Shown here: positions 23,084 through 31,600 of the stretch, one piece after another
Layout of the letters: each line of letters begins with the position of its first letter
Numbering within the stretch: position 1 is the first letter of the stretch
Virus record (IMG/VR): IMGVR_UViG_3300020020_000041
Coordinates: 1-51,770 of that record
Reading direction: 5' to 3' (one strand)
DNA length: 51,770 nt
DNA from: a virus
Made by a program: the position numbers and the translations under genes
Notes under the pieces: model-generated
What the model saw: the letters and a program-made list of their open reading frames with translations, nothing else
What the model was told of the DNA's origin: nothing
Databases searched by the model: none

Positions 23084-23122
23084 ACTAGCCTAGTAACGGA
23101 CGGATCGTCGGCGACGGCGGTC

Positions 23123-23232
23123 CGGTCCGTATAGCGTCTGTCGGATCGACCAGAGTTCCGCGACCGCGGAGTTAGATCCTTTCGCCGCGGTCGTTCTGGT
23201 CGAGACCAGTCCGGCGGACGCTATACGGACCG
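23123..23232 (+). ncRNA. Putative structured RNA with anti-Shine-Dalgarno loop
   Basis: Three stacked stems: 23123-23146 with 23209-23232 (16 perfect pairs, then a run with G-U pairs), 23147-23154 with 23195-23202, and 23161-23169 with 23185-23193. The G-U pairs form only in plus-strand RNA. The 15-base loop contains GATCCTTTCG (23175-23184), the exact complement of CGAAAGGATC, the ribosome site of several phage genes (16178, 16572, 48712, 51404). It is followed by a terminator at 23250. It may be a trans-acting small RNA or a leader of the Rad52-like gene. Confidence 0.6.
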
Positions 23233-23247
23233 AATAGGTCCAGAACG

Positions 23248-23296
23248 AAAAAAACGGTCCGAATCGGCTGGAACCGACCGGACCGTAGGGTTTTTT
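23248..23296. terminator. Bidirectional terminator before the Rad52-like gene
   Basis: ACGGTCCG-AA-TCGG-loop-CCGA-CGGACCGT hairpin flanked by seven A on the left and six T on the right. On the plus strand it would end or attenuate transcripts just before the 23320 gene. Confidence 0.8.
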
Positions 23297-23319
23297 GGAA
23301 ACGGGAACAGGATACCACG

Positions 23320-24066
23320 ATGCCAGAACCAGAACAGATTTCCGCCGCGCTGACCGCGCCGTTCGATCCGAGCGAAATCGAGATCAAGTCCGGAAACGTA
23401 TTTCTCCCTCACGAAATCGTTCGCGCGCGGTTGATCGCCGCAACCGGAAACGTATTCGACTGGTCGATCGATCAGGTTCTATTCCGCGATGACGGCGCGA
23501 CCAGACGCGCGGCGAATCAATCGACCGGCGAGATTCCGCGACCTATCGCGATGGTTGTTCTCGGAACGTTGACGATTCCGGGACTCGGATCGCGCGGCGG
23601 AATCGGAACGCATCCGATCGACGCCGGCGCCGGCGAGGACGCCGCGTATAAATCCGCCGAGTCTGACGCGTTGAAACGCGCCGCGATGGGATTCGGCGTC
23701 GGACTCGATCAGTTGTATATCAACGCCGCCGCAACGAAACGCGAAACGAACGGCGGATCCAGATCGGCGACGCGCCAGATCGCGGACGCGCCGCGGTCCG
23801 GTCATTCTGGCGGATTGAGCGACCAACAGTTCGCCGAACAGATCCGCGTCGCGGTTGTCAACGCGGACGGCGTCGAGTTCCGGCGTCTGGTCGACCAATG
23901 CGGCGACCATATCGGACGGTGGATTATCGTCGCGAAAAACGTATCGCCGGCGGCGGCGCCGTGGGTTCGCAACCGCGCCGAGTCCGCCGGCGTTCTCAAC
24001 GATTTACTGGCGCGCGAACTCGATAAACGGATCGCGCCGGCGCCAGACCAGAACGCCGGACAATAA
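23320..24066 (+). CDS. Rad52/ERF-like single-strand annealing protein
   Basis: 248 residues, ATG preceded by ACAGGA. The hallmark SDALKRAAMGFGVGLDQLY (115-133) with AYKSAE before it is the Rad52/22-family signature, and the N-terminal strand-rich part (residues 20-100) fits the Rad52 ring fold. It should anneal complementary single strands for recombination-dependent replication or repair. The C-terminal third is Ala-rich with a charged segment. Attenuation by the upstream terminator is likely. Confidence 0.88.
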   Translation: MPEPEQISAALTAPFDPSEIEIKSGNVFLPHEIVRARLIAATGNVFDWSIDQVLFRDDGATRRAANQSTGEIPRPIAMVVLGTLTIPGLGSRGGIGTHPIDAGAGEDAAYKSAESDALKRAAMGFGVGLDQLYINAAATKRETNGGSRSATRQIADAPRSGHSGGLSDQQFAEQIRVAVVNADGVEFRRLVDQCGDHIGRWIIVAKNVSPAAAPWVRNRAESAGVLNDLLARELDKRIAPAPDQNAGQ

Positions 24067-24139
24067 CAATTCGGAAACGTCGCGCCGGGAATCGTTCTCG
24101 GCGCGTTTTTTGTTTCGCTAGTTGAGAGGAATTCCGCGA

Positions 24140-24874
24140 ATGGCCAGACCATCGTTGCCAGACGAAATACGATCGAAACTCGAAAAAAACGGATTCGTCC
24201 GTCCGACGCCGTGTCCGTCCGTTGACCAATTCCAGCGAATGATTGCGAAACGCGGCGGCGAGGTAACGGTTACGGCGCGCGCGTCCGGATTGAACCACGC
24301 GTCTGTATCGCTAACCGGAATCGAGTTCGACGCGATCGCGGACGATCCGGGACTGGCGATCGCGTACGCGTTGAGCGCGGCGACGGCGTCGATCGCGCCG
24401 ATGTTGCCGGGATTCGAACCGGTCGAAACAACGTATCCGGATCTCGAACCGATCGCCGCGGAGAACGGATCGCCGGCGATCGAAACGCCGGACGATTTAC
24501 CGCCGGATCTGATCGTAACGATTATGTCCGATGAGGGACTCGATATCGTTCTGGCGCCGGACGGATCGTTCGTCGATTCCGCCGGACAATTGATCGACGA
24601 TGATCGGATGACGTACGTCCGGTTTGAGGCGTTCAAGTGTTTGTCGCGGTTGCGCCGATCCGCCGCCGAGCGCGCCGCCGCCGCGATTCCAGACGAACCG
24701 GTCGACGAACTCGGACGCCAGTTGAAATCGGCGACGGACGCCGTTCTCTACGCGGACGCCGGACCAGACGGCGAACCGGCGCCAGATCCAGAGATTCCGG
24801 ACGCGGATCCGGAAACCGAACCGAAACCCCGCCGGCGCCGAACGGCGAAACCAGAAACGGCGGTCGCGGAATGA
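24140..24874 (+). CDS. Hypothetical protein downstream of Rad52-like gene
   Basis: 244 residues from ATG 24140 (MARPSLPDEIRSKLEKNGF), ribosome site GAGAGGA; a TTG at 24122 is an alternative. The N-terminal half is mixed, with VTVTARASGLNHASVSLTGI. The C-terminus is an acidic Pro-rich tail ending in a basic patch (EPKPRRRRTAKPETAVAE). Position suggests a partner in recombination, but no nuclease motif is visible. Confidence 0.7.
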   Translation: MARPSLPDEIRSKLEKNGFVRPTPCPSVDQFQRMIAKRGGEVTVTARASGLNHASVSLTGIEFDAIADDPGLAIAYALSAATASIAPMLPGFEPVETTYPDLEPIAAENGSPAIETPDDLPPDLIVTIMSDEGLDIVLAPDGSFVDSAGQLIDDDRMTYVRFEAFKCLSRLRRSAAERAAAAIPDEPVDELGRQLKSATDAVLYADAGPDGEPAPDPEIPDADPETEPKPRRRRTAKPETAVAE

Positions 24875-25209
24875 CCAGACCGAACGATACGGTTCTCGAA
24901 ATTCTCCGCGCGGTAACGGACGAATATCAACGGTTGCAGAAATCCGGCGGACCGCCGACGCCGACGTTTACGGTTTTCGCCGCGGTTCTCGCCGAGCGAA
25001 CCAGAAACGCGATCGAACTCGCAAACGATATCTATTACGGTCGCCGGACGGCGGCGGACGAATCGACGGACCTGATCGGCGAACTCCGCGGCGAATTGAT
25101 CTCGATCGCGGCGATCGCCGTCGAGTTCGTCGAATTGATCGATCTGGTTACCGCCGGTTATCTGGCGTCGCGCGCGATCGCGGCGTCGAGAACGGATCCG
25201 CCAGAATGA
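24871..25209 (+). CDS. Hypothetical helical protein
   Basis: 112 residues starting with an ATGA overlap (MTRPNDTVLEILRAVTDEYQ) and ending with an overlap to the next gene. It is helical and Ala/Glu-rich (ELISIAAIAVEFVELIDLV). Translational coupling on both sides supports it as real. Function unknown. Confidence 0.7.
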   Translation: MTRPNDTVLEILRAVTDEYQRLQKSGGPPTPTFTVFAAVLAERTRNAIELANDIYYGRRTAADESTDLIGELRGELISIAAIAVEFVELIDLVTAGYLASRAIAASRTDPPE

Positions 25210-25532
25210 CCGCGCGAATCTTGAAATATCGACTAGCGACAACGATTCCGGAGTTCGCCGTTCCGATGCCGGCGGACGCCGAGATCCTATCGGTTCAGAT
25301 CCAGCGCGGCGACGTCTGTCTGTGGGCGATCGCCGATCCAGACGGACGCGAATCCGAGTCGATCGTTTTCCGCTGGAACGTAACCGGCGAGGACGCGTTA
25401 CCGCCGCCGTGGAAATACGTCGCAACCGTCCAGTTCAACGATCAATACGTTTTCCATTTGTTCCGGTTGCCAGAAACGCGAAATACTGACCGTAGCGACG
25501 CGCCAGACGGCGAAACCGGTATTTCGACGTGA
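25206..25532 (+). CDS. DUF7352-like small phage protein
   Basis: 108 residues. ILKYRLATTIPEFAVPMPAD, then ILSVQIQRGDVCLWAIADPD and a Thr-Gly turn, is the pattern of a widespread small actinophage protein of unknown function. It is the last plus-strand gene. Its 3' end contains one copy of a 16-base repeat (CGCGAAATACTGACCG) found again at 25954. Confidence 0.7.
   Translation: MTARILKYRLATTIPEFAVPMPADAEILSVQIQRGDVCLWAIADPDGRESESIVFRWNVTGEDALPPPWKYVATVQFNDQYVFHLFRLPETRNTDRSDAPDGETGIST
25477..25492. repeat. 16-base direct repeat, left copy
   Basis: CGCGAAATACTGACCG; identical copy at 25954-25969. The pair flanks the 25645-25848 cassette. Confidence 0.8.
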
Positions 25533-25542
25533 ATCAACCGTC

Positions 25543-25572
25543 GCGACGCGGAGAACCCGGTTTCCGTCGCGA
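25543..25572 (-). repeat. Recurrent boundary motif, left of the 25.6 kb cassette
   Basis: GGAGAACCCGGTTTCCGTCG then CGAATTC on the plus strand. Same family as 14126, 26025, 48123 and 48842. Confidence 0.6.
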
Positions 25573-25587
25573 ATTCGATACGTATAG

Positions 25588-25628
25588 CAAAAACCGCCGG
25601 CGGATCTGTCCGCCGGCGGTTTCTTTTG
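25588..25628. terminator. Bidirectional terminator between convergent genes
   Basis: AAACCGCCGGCGGA/TCCGCCGGCGGTTT hairpin with an A-run to the left and TTCTTTTG to the right. It serves both the plus-strand early block and the minus-strand late block. Confidence 0.88.
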
Positions 25629-25644
25629 TTGATTGATTGAGCGA

Positions 25645-25848
25645 CTAACCGGTAAACGTTCCGCCGAATCGTTCCATTCCGCGGTGCATCCGATTCTCCC
25701 GCGCGTTCTCGGCGTCGAGTTCGTCGGTATCTGGCGCCGCGTCGCGATAGGTGAACGGGTGGCCCGGATAACCTTCCATACCGTGTTCAGACAGCAACCA
25801 TCCACAGACCGCGCAAGTTGGTTCCGTCATCGTTCCGTCGTATTCCAT
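25645..25848 (-). CDS. Small Cys/His protein (cassette gene)
   Basis: 67 residues from ATG 25848 with GAAAGGAACTCAACG. CAVCGWLLSEHGMEGYPGH gives C-x2-C...H...H, a probable zinc finger. It has its own palindromic promoter at 25901 and a shared terminator. It is flanked by duplicated sequence on both sides, so it looks like an inserted cassette. Function unknown. Confidence 0.72.
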   Translation of the reverse strand: MEYDGTMTEPTCAVCGWLLSEHGMEGYPGHPFTYRDAAPDTDELDAENARENRMHRGMERFGGTFTG

Positions 25849-25900
25849 CGTTGAGTTCCTTTCGAGCGTCCGCCGCCGGACCAGAACCGGCGACCTGTCC

Positions 25901-25929
25901 ATACTACTCGATCGCGTAACGGATATCCA
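25901..25929 (-). promoter_or_regulatory. Palindromic cassette promoter P6
   Basis: -35 TGGATA, 17-base spacer, -10 TAGTAT; core ACTCGATCGCGTA on plus. Confidence 0.65.
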
Positions 25930-25953
25930 GCAACGGCGCCAGATCCGCCAGAT

Positions 25954-25969
25954 CGCGAAATACTGACCG
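25954..25969. repeat. 16-base direct repeat, right copy
   Basis: CGCGAAATACTGACCG, identical to 25477-25492. Confidence 0.8.
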
Positions 25970-26024
25970 CTACGGACGCCGATCGGTTGCGCGACTCAAT
26001 ACTCGATCGAACGCGCCAGAACGC

Positions 26025-26055
26025 CGGAAAACCCGGTTTCCGCCACGAATTAGGC
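26025..26055 (-). repeat. Recurrent boundary motif, right of the 25.6 kb cassette
   Basis: GGAAAACCCGGTTTCCGCCA then CGAATTAGGCC on plus. Near-identical to the site at 48123. Confidence 0.6.
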
Positions 26056-26063
26056 CAATTACG

Positions 26064-26106
26064 CGAAAACGCCGGCGGACGATCTCCGCGCGGCGTTTCG
26101 TTTTCT
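26064..26106. terminator. Imperfect bidirectional terminator
   Basis: CGAAAACGCCG...CGGCGTTTCGTTTT inverted repeat with A- and T-rich flanks, after the holin-like gene in the minus direction. Confidence 0.65.
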
Positions 26107-26127
26107 GGCGGTCGGACCGATTGACCG

Positions 26128-26484
26128 CTATTCCGTCGGTTTGTCTGGCGCCGGCGCCGGATTGCCGTCCGTATCCGCCGGCGGCGCCGGAATCGGAACG
26201 TGTCCGGTCCGCGGATCGGCGGCGATCACGCCGCGTTGCGCGTCCGCGGCGACCGTATCGGCGATCCGTTGCGCCGAGTCTGGCGAGTACACGTTATGGC
26301 GCGTGATCTCCGCTTGAATCAGCGGAATAATCGCGCCGAGCGCGACCGCAACGCCGAGAATCGCGTCGCGTTGATCGTCCGTTACCTCGATTCCGAACGC
26401 GACTAGCGCGATACAGACCGCGGTAATTAGTCCGACGATCGCGCCGATCCAGCGCGCCGGTTCGTTATGCAATTCTGGCGTCAT
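26128..26484 (-). CDS. Holin-like protein
   Basis: 118 residues with two membrane spans (about 11-33 and 40-58) joined by a short charged turn (EVTDDQRD) and a soluble Pro-rich C-terminus. It follows the endolysin and a tiny membrane peptide, the usual place for an actinophage holin. Strong GGGGGTAACCGT ribosome site. It probably permeabilises the membrane at lysis time. Confidence 0.78.
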   Translation of the reverse strand: MTPELHNEPARWIGAIVGLITAVCIALVAFGIEVTDDQRDAILGVAVALGAIIPLIQAEITRHNVYSPDSAQRIADTVAADAQRGVIAADPRTGHVPIPAPPADTDGNPAPAPDKPTE

Positions 26485-26495
26485 ACGGTTACCCC

Positions 26496-26579
26496 CTAGA
26501 ACAGACGAACGGCGACAAAAACGAGAACCAGAACCAGAATCGCGATCACAAGCGCCTCAGATAGCGAAATGTTGTTCAT
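26496..26579 (-). CDS. 27-residue membrane peptide of the lysis cassette
   Basis: ATG 26579 with GAGGACTAACGCA upstream, overlapping the endolysin stop region. The product is MNNISLSEALVIAILVLVLV plus FVAVRLF: one full membrane span and nothing else. It sits between endolysin and holin-like genes. A pinholin, anti-holin or holin helper is plausible by position. Confidence 0.65.
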   Translation of the reverse strand: MNNISLSEALVIAILVLVLVFVAVRLF

Positions 26580-26583
26580 TGCG

Positions 26584-27717
26584 TTAGTCCTCAACCGTTC
26601 GCGGAACGATCGTCGCGCGCGGCGTAAATTTCGACGCCAGTAACCAATGACCGGCGTCCTCGATTATCCATTGCCGCTTTGTTTTCGGATCGATCCAGAT
26701 CCGCTCAGCGCCGATTTTGTGTCCGGTCGCGACGTTCGGTCCGGACGCTTTGGCGTCCGTTGACGGCGCCGAGCGGCGAACCGTTCCGTCGAGCGCGCGG
26801 AAATTGCGGCGGATAACGTACGCGGTCGATCCGAGATGTTTCCCATCGGACGGTCGCGCGGACGCCAGAGAATCCGGCCACCAGTCTGGGAGAACCGACG
26901 CCGTGTATTTGATCGGCGGCGGAATCGCCGGCGGTTTCGCCGGATCGATCGGTTTCGTTGTCAGTTGGTACGCCTTGAGAATCGCGCGGACGCGTTCGAT
27001 AAACGCGGACGTCCGGTTCATCACAACCGGACCCGGGCAGATTTTGCCGGTTCCGATCGTTAGTTCCTGATGCCACATAACGAACGATCGTCCGAGTTCG
27101 CGTTTGATCGTCGGGAAATCGAGATACGTAATTCCGTAATTGTGGGCGTAGTGCGCGCACGCCTGCGCCGCGATCTCAACCGCGGCGTCATACCACGGAT
27201 CGTTATAGAAACCGTCGATCTCCCACGATACGCAGCCGTTGACCGCGTTCGCGCCGTAGAGTTTGACGAATAGCGCGCCGTCGCCGTACGGCGAGTCGAC
27301 CGGACCAGACGCCCAACCCCACCGGTTGTCGTGAACGTGGTGGATCTGTCCGCCAGACGCGGGATATTGCCAGTTGCCGTTTGCGTCGCGGACCATCCGG
27401 ACGTCGTGCGGCGTTCCGGTCGGATCGTTCCAGTAGAGAACCGATCCCGGCGCGTCCGATTTCGAATTCTGTCCGTACGTTGTCAGACCGCCGGCCTTGC
27501 GTCCGGTCGACGGATCGTCGCGGAACCATTTATCCGTTCCCCAGTTCGATCCGAGTTGACGGTGGAGAACGAATCCGCGGACCGGTTGCGGAATCTGTCC
27601 GAGATCGTTCCACGCGGAGTTCTGGTCATCCGGAATCAGACGCGCGGTTATCGTCGCCGGATTTTTCGCTAACGGAATCAGGTTTTTCGACATATTGAGC
27701 GGCGGCGCGGAGGACAT
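26584..27717 (-). CDS. Endolysin, N-acetylmuramoyl-L-alanine amidase (Amidase_2-like)
   Basis: 377 residues, ATG with AGGAACCGT upstream. The N-terminal domain (about 40-250) has VRGFVLHRQLGS (His52), QIHHVHDNRW (His126-127), MWHQELTIG (His216) and KICPGP (Cys226), consistent with a zinc amidase of the PGRP/T7 lysozyme fold cutting the peptidoglycan stem. The C-terminal ~110 residues after a Pro-rich linker (PAKPPAIPPPIKY) look like an SH3-type or other wall-binding domain. No signal peptide, so release depends on the neighbouring holins. Confidence 0.85.
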   Translation of the reverse strand: MSSAPPLNMSKNLIPLAKNPATITARLIPDDQNSAWNDLGQIPQPVRGFVLHRQLGSNWGTDKWFRDDPSTGRKAGGLTTYGQNSKSDAPGSVLYWNDPTGTPHDVRMVRDANGNWQYPASGGQIHHVHDNRWGWASGPVDSPYGDGALFVKLYGANAVNGCVSWEIDGFYNDPWYDAAVEIAAQACAHYAHNYGITYLDFPTIKRELGRSFVMWHQELTIGTGKICPGPVVMNRTSAFIERVRAILKAYQLTTKPIDPAKPPAIPPPIKYTASVLPDWWPDSLASARPSDGKHLGSTAYVIRRNFRALDGTVRRSAPSTDAKASGPNVATGHKIGAERIWIDPKTKRQWIIEDAGHWLLASKFTPRATIVPRTVED

Positions 27718-27729
27718 ACGGTTCCTGTT

Positions 27730-27846
27730 CTAACCGGACGGTTTCGATCCGTTCCGGTGGCTAGTAATCGTTCGCAACGCGTCGCGGATCTCGGCGGACT
27801 CGGCGAGTTCGACGGCGCGCCGGTTGAGTTGTCGCGCCAGATGCAA
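27730..27846 (-). CDS. Possible 38-residue protein
   Basis: A TTG at 27846 preceded by GTGGAC opens a 38-residue helical frame (LHLARQLNRRAVELAESAEI) that fills the gap between the membrane gene and the endolysin. A longer frame upstream overlaps the 27873 gene and lacks sense there. Support is context only. Confidence 0.4.
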   Translation of the reverse strand: MHLARQLNRRAVELAESAEIRDALRTITSHRNGSKPSG

Positions 27847-27872
27847 GTCAGTCCACGCGTCCGATTCGAGTT

Positions 27873-28253
27873 CTATCCCGCGCCGGCGTCCGGCGCCGGG
27901 TTCGCGTCCGTTTGCGAATCGATAAATCGGGACGTAAATCCGCCGATAGAACCAGTTTCCGAACCCGCGATCCGGTCGATCAGGTCCGCCTGTTCCCGGA
28001 TCGTCTGTAGGTGCGTCGCGATTGTCCGATCCTTCGAAACGATCGATCGCCGCATTGCCTCGAATTCCTGTTGTTCGTCGTAACTCCGTTTCGTCCGCGT
28101 AACCGTCCGCGTTATTGCTTGGAGAACATTCCAGACGAACAGCGTTGAGTTTGGCTGAATTTTGGTCCGGACCAGATCGCCGGCGAGTAGAACGGCGGTC
28201 GCCGATAACCAGTGTGTCGAGTTCGAAACTAACCAGTCCCATAGTTCTCCCAC
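27873..28253 (-). CDS. Membrane-anchored lysis-region protein
   Basis: 126 residues from GTG 28253 with GAAAGGAACCGATCG upstream. One N-terminal membrane segment (NSTHWLSATAVLLAGDLV), a second weakly hydrophobic segment, then a charged helix (RSYDEQQEFEAMRRSI) with coiled-coil character. It may be a second holin or a phage membrane protein of the lysis cassette; this is inferred from position. Confidence 0.65.
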   Translation of the reverse strand: MGELWDWLVSNSTHWLSATAVLLAGDLVRTKIQPNSTLFVWNVLQAITRTVTRTKRSYDEQQEFEAMRRSIVSKDRTIATHLQTIREQADLIDRIAGSETGSIGGFTSRFIDSQTDANPAPDAGAG

Positions 28254-28310
28254 CGATCGGTTCCTTTCGCCAGACGGAACCGATCGTTCGGATCCGCGCG
28301 GTTCCGGGAG

Positions 28311-28574
28311 TTAGTTTGCGGCGGCGTTTTCGTCTGGTTCCGCGGTTTCCGCGAAATCGATCGGTTCCGGCGGCGTTTCGAGCGGCGTAACGAATCCGGC
28401 GATCTCGCCGAGTTCGGAATGGCGTCCCTCGATTTTCGCCGCCTCGATATCGAGCGCGTCCGCCTCGGCGATCAACCGGACCGCCTGATCGCGATTCGCC
28501 TGCGCCTGCGCTTTGGTTCTGGCGTGCGTATTGGCGAGATCGACCATTCGGTTCGATAGTTGTTCAAGGTTCAA
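28311..28574 (-). CDS. Coiled-coil small protein
   Basis: 87 residues from TTG 28574, with GAAAGGG 9 bases upstream. A long helix (MVDLANTHARTKAQAQANRD then AVRLIAEADALDIEAAKIEG) is followed by an acidic Pro-rich tail. It lies between the fibre and lysis genes, and a GGTACCAT promoter-like element is just upstream. Function unknown. Confidence 0.65.
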   Translation of the reverse strand: MNLEQLSNRMVDLANTHARTKAQAQANRDQAVRLIAEADALDIEAAKIEGRHSELGEIAGFVTPLETPPEPIDFAETAEPDENAAAN

Positions 28575-28605
28575 GTCTGGCGCCCTTTCGCGATCGATCG
28601 TTACC

Positions 28606-28618
28606 GCGATGGTACCAC
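28606..28618 (-). promoter_or_regulatory. GGTACCAT element (possible -10)
   Basis: GGTACCAT on the minus strand, also found near 40945 and 48065. At 48065 it is the -10 of a good promoter. Here the -35 is poor. Confidence 0.35.
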
Positions 28619-28635
28619 GGCGCCAGATCCGCGGA

Positions 28636-31600
28636 TCAGGACCACATCGCCGCGAAATGCGGATCGTTGTTCGCCGAACCGGTAACGCTGAACGACGTAT
28701 TCGCGGCGAACGTCGACGGTCGCGTCGCCGCGGACGAAACCAACCGGCCTGAGTTGATCTGGTCACCGGCGCCGGCGCGCAACGCCTGAACCGTTGTCGC
28801 CGACGAACCGTATATGATCCAGAGATGGTCGCCCGGAACGACGCCAGAAACCGGAACCGTAAACGCCGTGATACCGGTACTGCCGAATCCGGTCGCCGCG
28901 TTGACGAATCCCATCCGCGTCAACAGAACCGCCGTCGCCAGCGCCGGCGTCCCTTTGGCGATTCCGACTTCGGCCCACGTAATACCAGCCGCCGCCGTCG
29001 CGACGTAGCAGCGGAACGTTACTGACGTCGCCGCGATCGGGCAGACGCCCAGATAAACCGCGTACGTCGCCGCGCTGGATTGCGACGTAACGTTTCCGGA
29101 AACCAGCGTAAAACCGGGCGGATAAATCAGAATCGGCGACTGGTAAATATCCGGTCCCCACGTTCCGTCGCCGCGGAGAACGGTCGCCGCGGACGGCGTT
29201 CCGGATCCCATCCGGGCCGGCGCGATCGTTCCGCTTTGGATCGCGGATCCGTCGAGCGCGGATCCGGTCGCCGCGTTCGTATGGTTGTGACCGGCGTTCG
29301 AGAAATTCGCGATCGACGGCGTTGTCAGAACCGGCGAATTGTTGAAAACCGCCAGACCGGAACCGGTTTCGTCCGAAACGATTGCGGCGAGTTGAGCGGA
29401 CGTCATCGCGGCGATCGCCGCGGCGCCGATCTGTCCGCCGCCGGCGGCGTTCTGGTGCGTATGTCCCGCGTTCGAGAAATCGGCGATCGTCGGCGTTGTC
29501 AGCGTTTTGTTGGTTAGCGTTTGCGTCGCCGTTGTTAGCGCGACCGGTATTCCGGAAACCTGAACGGTTCCCGTTCCTTTCGGAATCAGTTGAATCGCGA
29601 TATTCGCGTCCGCGCCGAGCGCCGAAATAATCGGTTGAGAACCAGACGGAACCGCGGAGAAATCGAGCAGGTTCGCGGCGCCAGCGAAACCGGTAAACGT
29701 AACGACGCGGAGTCCGTTCGCCGTATCGAGAATTTCGTTTATCCGCGGACTGGTTAGCGTTTTGCCGGTTAGCGTTTGCGTATTCGTTGTCCCGACAACG
29801 GCGCCGGTCGCGCCATGCGCCGCCGTTGCCGCGATATGCGCCGTCGACGCCGATAGCGCGGTATCGATCGTCGCGTGGGAGTTTGTTCCGGCGTTGAGTA
29901 GCGCGGCGTGGTCGATCTGTCCGCCGCCGGCGGCGTTCGCGTGATTGTGCGCGGCGTTCGTAAACGAACCGATCGTCGGCGCGACTAGCGTTTTTCCGGT
30001 TAGCGTCTGGTTGCCAGATAGGGTGACAACCTCGACGCCGCCGGCGCGGACGCGTCCGGTTCCTTTGGCGATCAGGTCGAGATGGATATTCGCGTCCGCG
30101 CCGAGCGCCGCCAGAAACGGCGCGGCGCCGGCGTCCGCGTTGCTGATTTGCAGGTAATTGACACCCGCGAACGCCGGTTCGATATCGAGAACCATCGCGC
30201 CGTACGGATCGCGGATTTCGCTAGTCCGGAAACTCGAAATCGTTTTGTTCGATAGCGTTTCGGTTCCCGCCGGCGTAACGTAATCGGTTCCCGCGGTCGC
30301 GATTCCGAGAACGCCGGCGGTTAGTTTGGCGAGTCCAGATCCGGTCGCGCGTTTGATAATTTTGCCGGTTGTTCCGCCGAATAGCGCGATTTCGGAATCG
30401 ATCGCCGCCGCCGGTCCGGTTACGTCGCCAGATCCGCCGCCACCCGTTCCCGCCGGAACCGCCCACGTTCCGTCGCCGCGCCAGAATGTCGTCGGTCCGG
30501 CGCCGCCGCCGCCGCCGAGATTCGCGACCGGCAGGTTGCCAGATACCGCGGTCGCCAGCGGAATATTCGAGAACGTATTCGACGCGCCGGATAGCGTTTT
30601 GTTCGTAACCGTATCGGTTGAGTTCGTTGTCAGGATCGGCGCGCCGTTCGCCTGTACGCGACCGGTCCCCTTGCCGGCGAGTAACAGGTCGATATTGGTA
30701 TCGGATCCGAGCGCCGCCAGAAACGGCGCGCCCAACGTCGGCGCGTTCCGGATCTCGACGTAATTTACCGCCGACGCCGCGGTCGGCAGGTTGAGCGACA
30801 GGTTTCCGTTTGCGTCCCGGATCGATCCGATCCGCGGATTCGTCAGCGTTTTGTTGGTTAGCGTTTGCGTCGCGGACGTTGTAACGATCGGAACGCCGTT
30901 GATCTCGACGGTTCCGGTTCCTTTCGGGTAAATCTGTAGACCGATATTCGCGTCCGAACCAGACAGATAAATCGACAACGGCACGCCGGTCGCCGAGTTG
31001 CCGATTTCGAGATAGTTCACCGCGGACGGCGAATACGCGAACGCCAGATTCCGGGCGCCGGCGGGATCGTCGATCCGCGCGATCCGCGGTCCGGTTAGCG
31101 TCGGCGCCGTTGCGAAAACGGCGAGTCCGGTTCCGGTTTCGTCCGAGATTATTCCGGCGAGTTGCGCGGACGTCATCGCCGCCAGACCAGACGCGCCGAT
31201 CTGTCCGCCGGACGCCGCGGACGTATGGGCGTGTTGCGCGTTCGAGAAATCGGCGATCGTCGGCGACGTCAGCGTTTTGCCGCTCAACGTTTGCGCGTCA
31301 GTTGTTCCGACCACAACGCCAGACGGCGCGGTTTTCGTCGCCCACGTCGATAGCGTCGCCGAATACGGCTGAACGTCCGTTCCGATAACGAGTCCGAGTC
31401 CGGTTTGCGCCGTCGCCTGCGACGTTCCGCCGGTTCCGCCGCGCGCGACCGGTAGCGTTCCGGATCCGATCGCCGCCACGTCGAGCGTTCCGCCGCCGCC
31501 GACGCTTTGGTGATTGTGGTTCGCGTTCGTAAACGTTCCGATCGTCGGCGATCCCAGAATCGGCGTCGTCAGCGTCGGCGAGTTCGCGAATACCGCGGCG

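Noticed and set aside
27730-28242. A 170-residue frame in the lysis region.
   Set aside because: It overlaps the better-supported GTG-started membrane gene; only its last 38 codons may be real.
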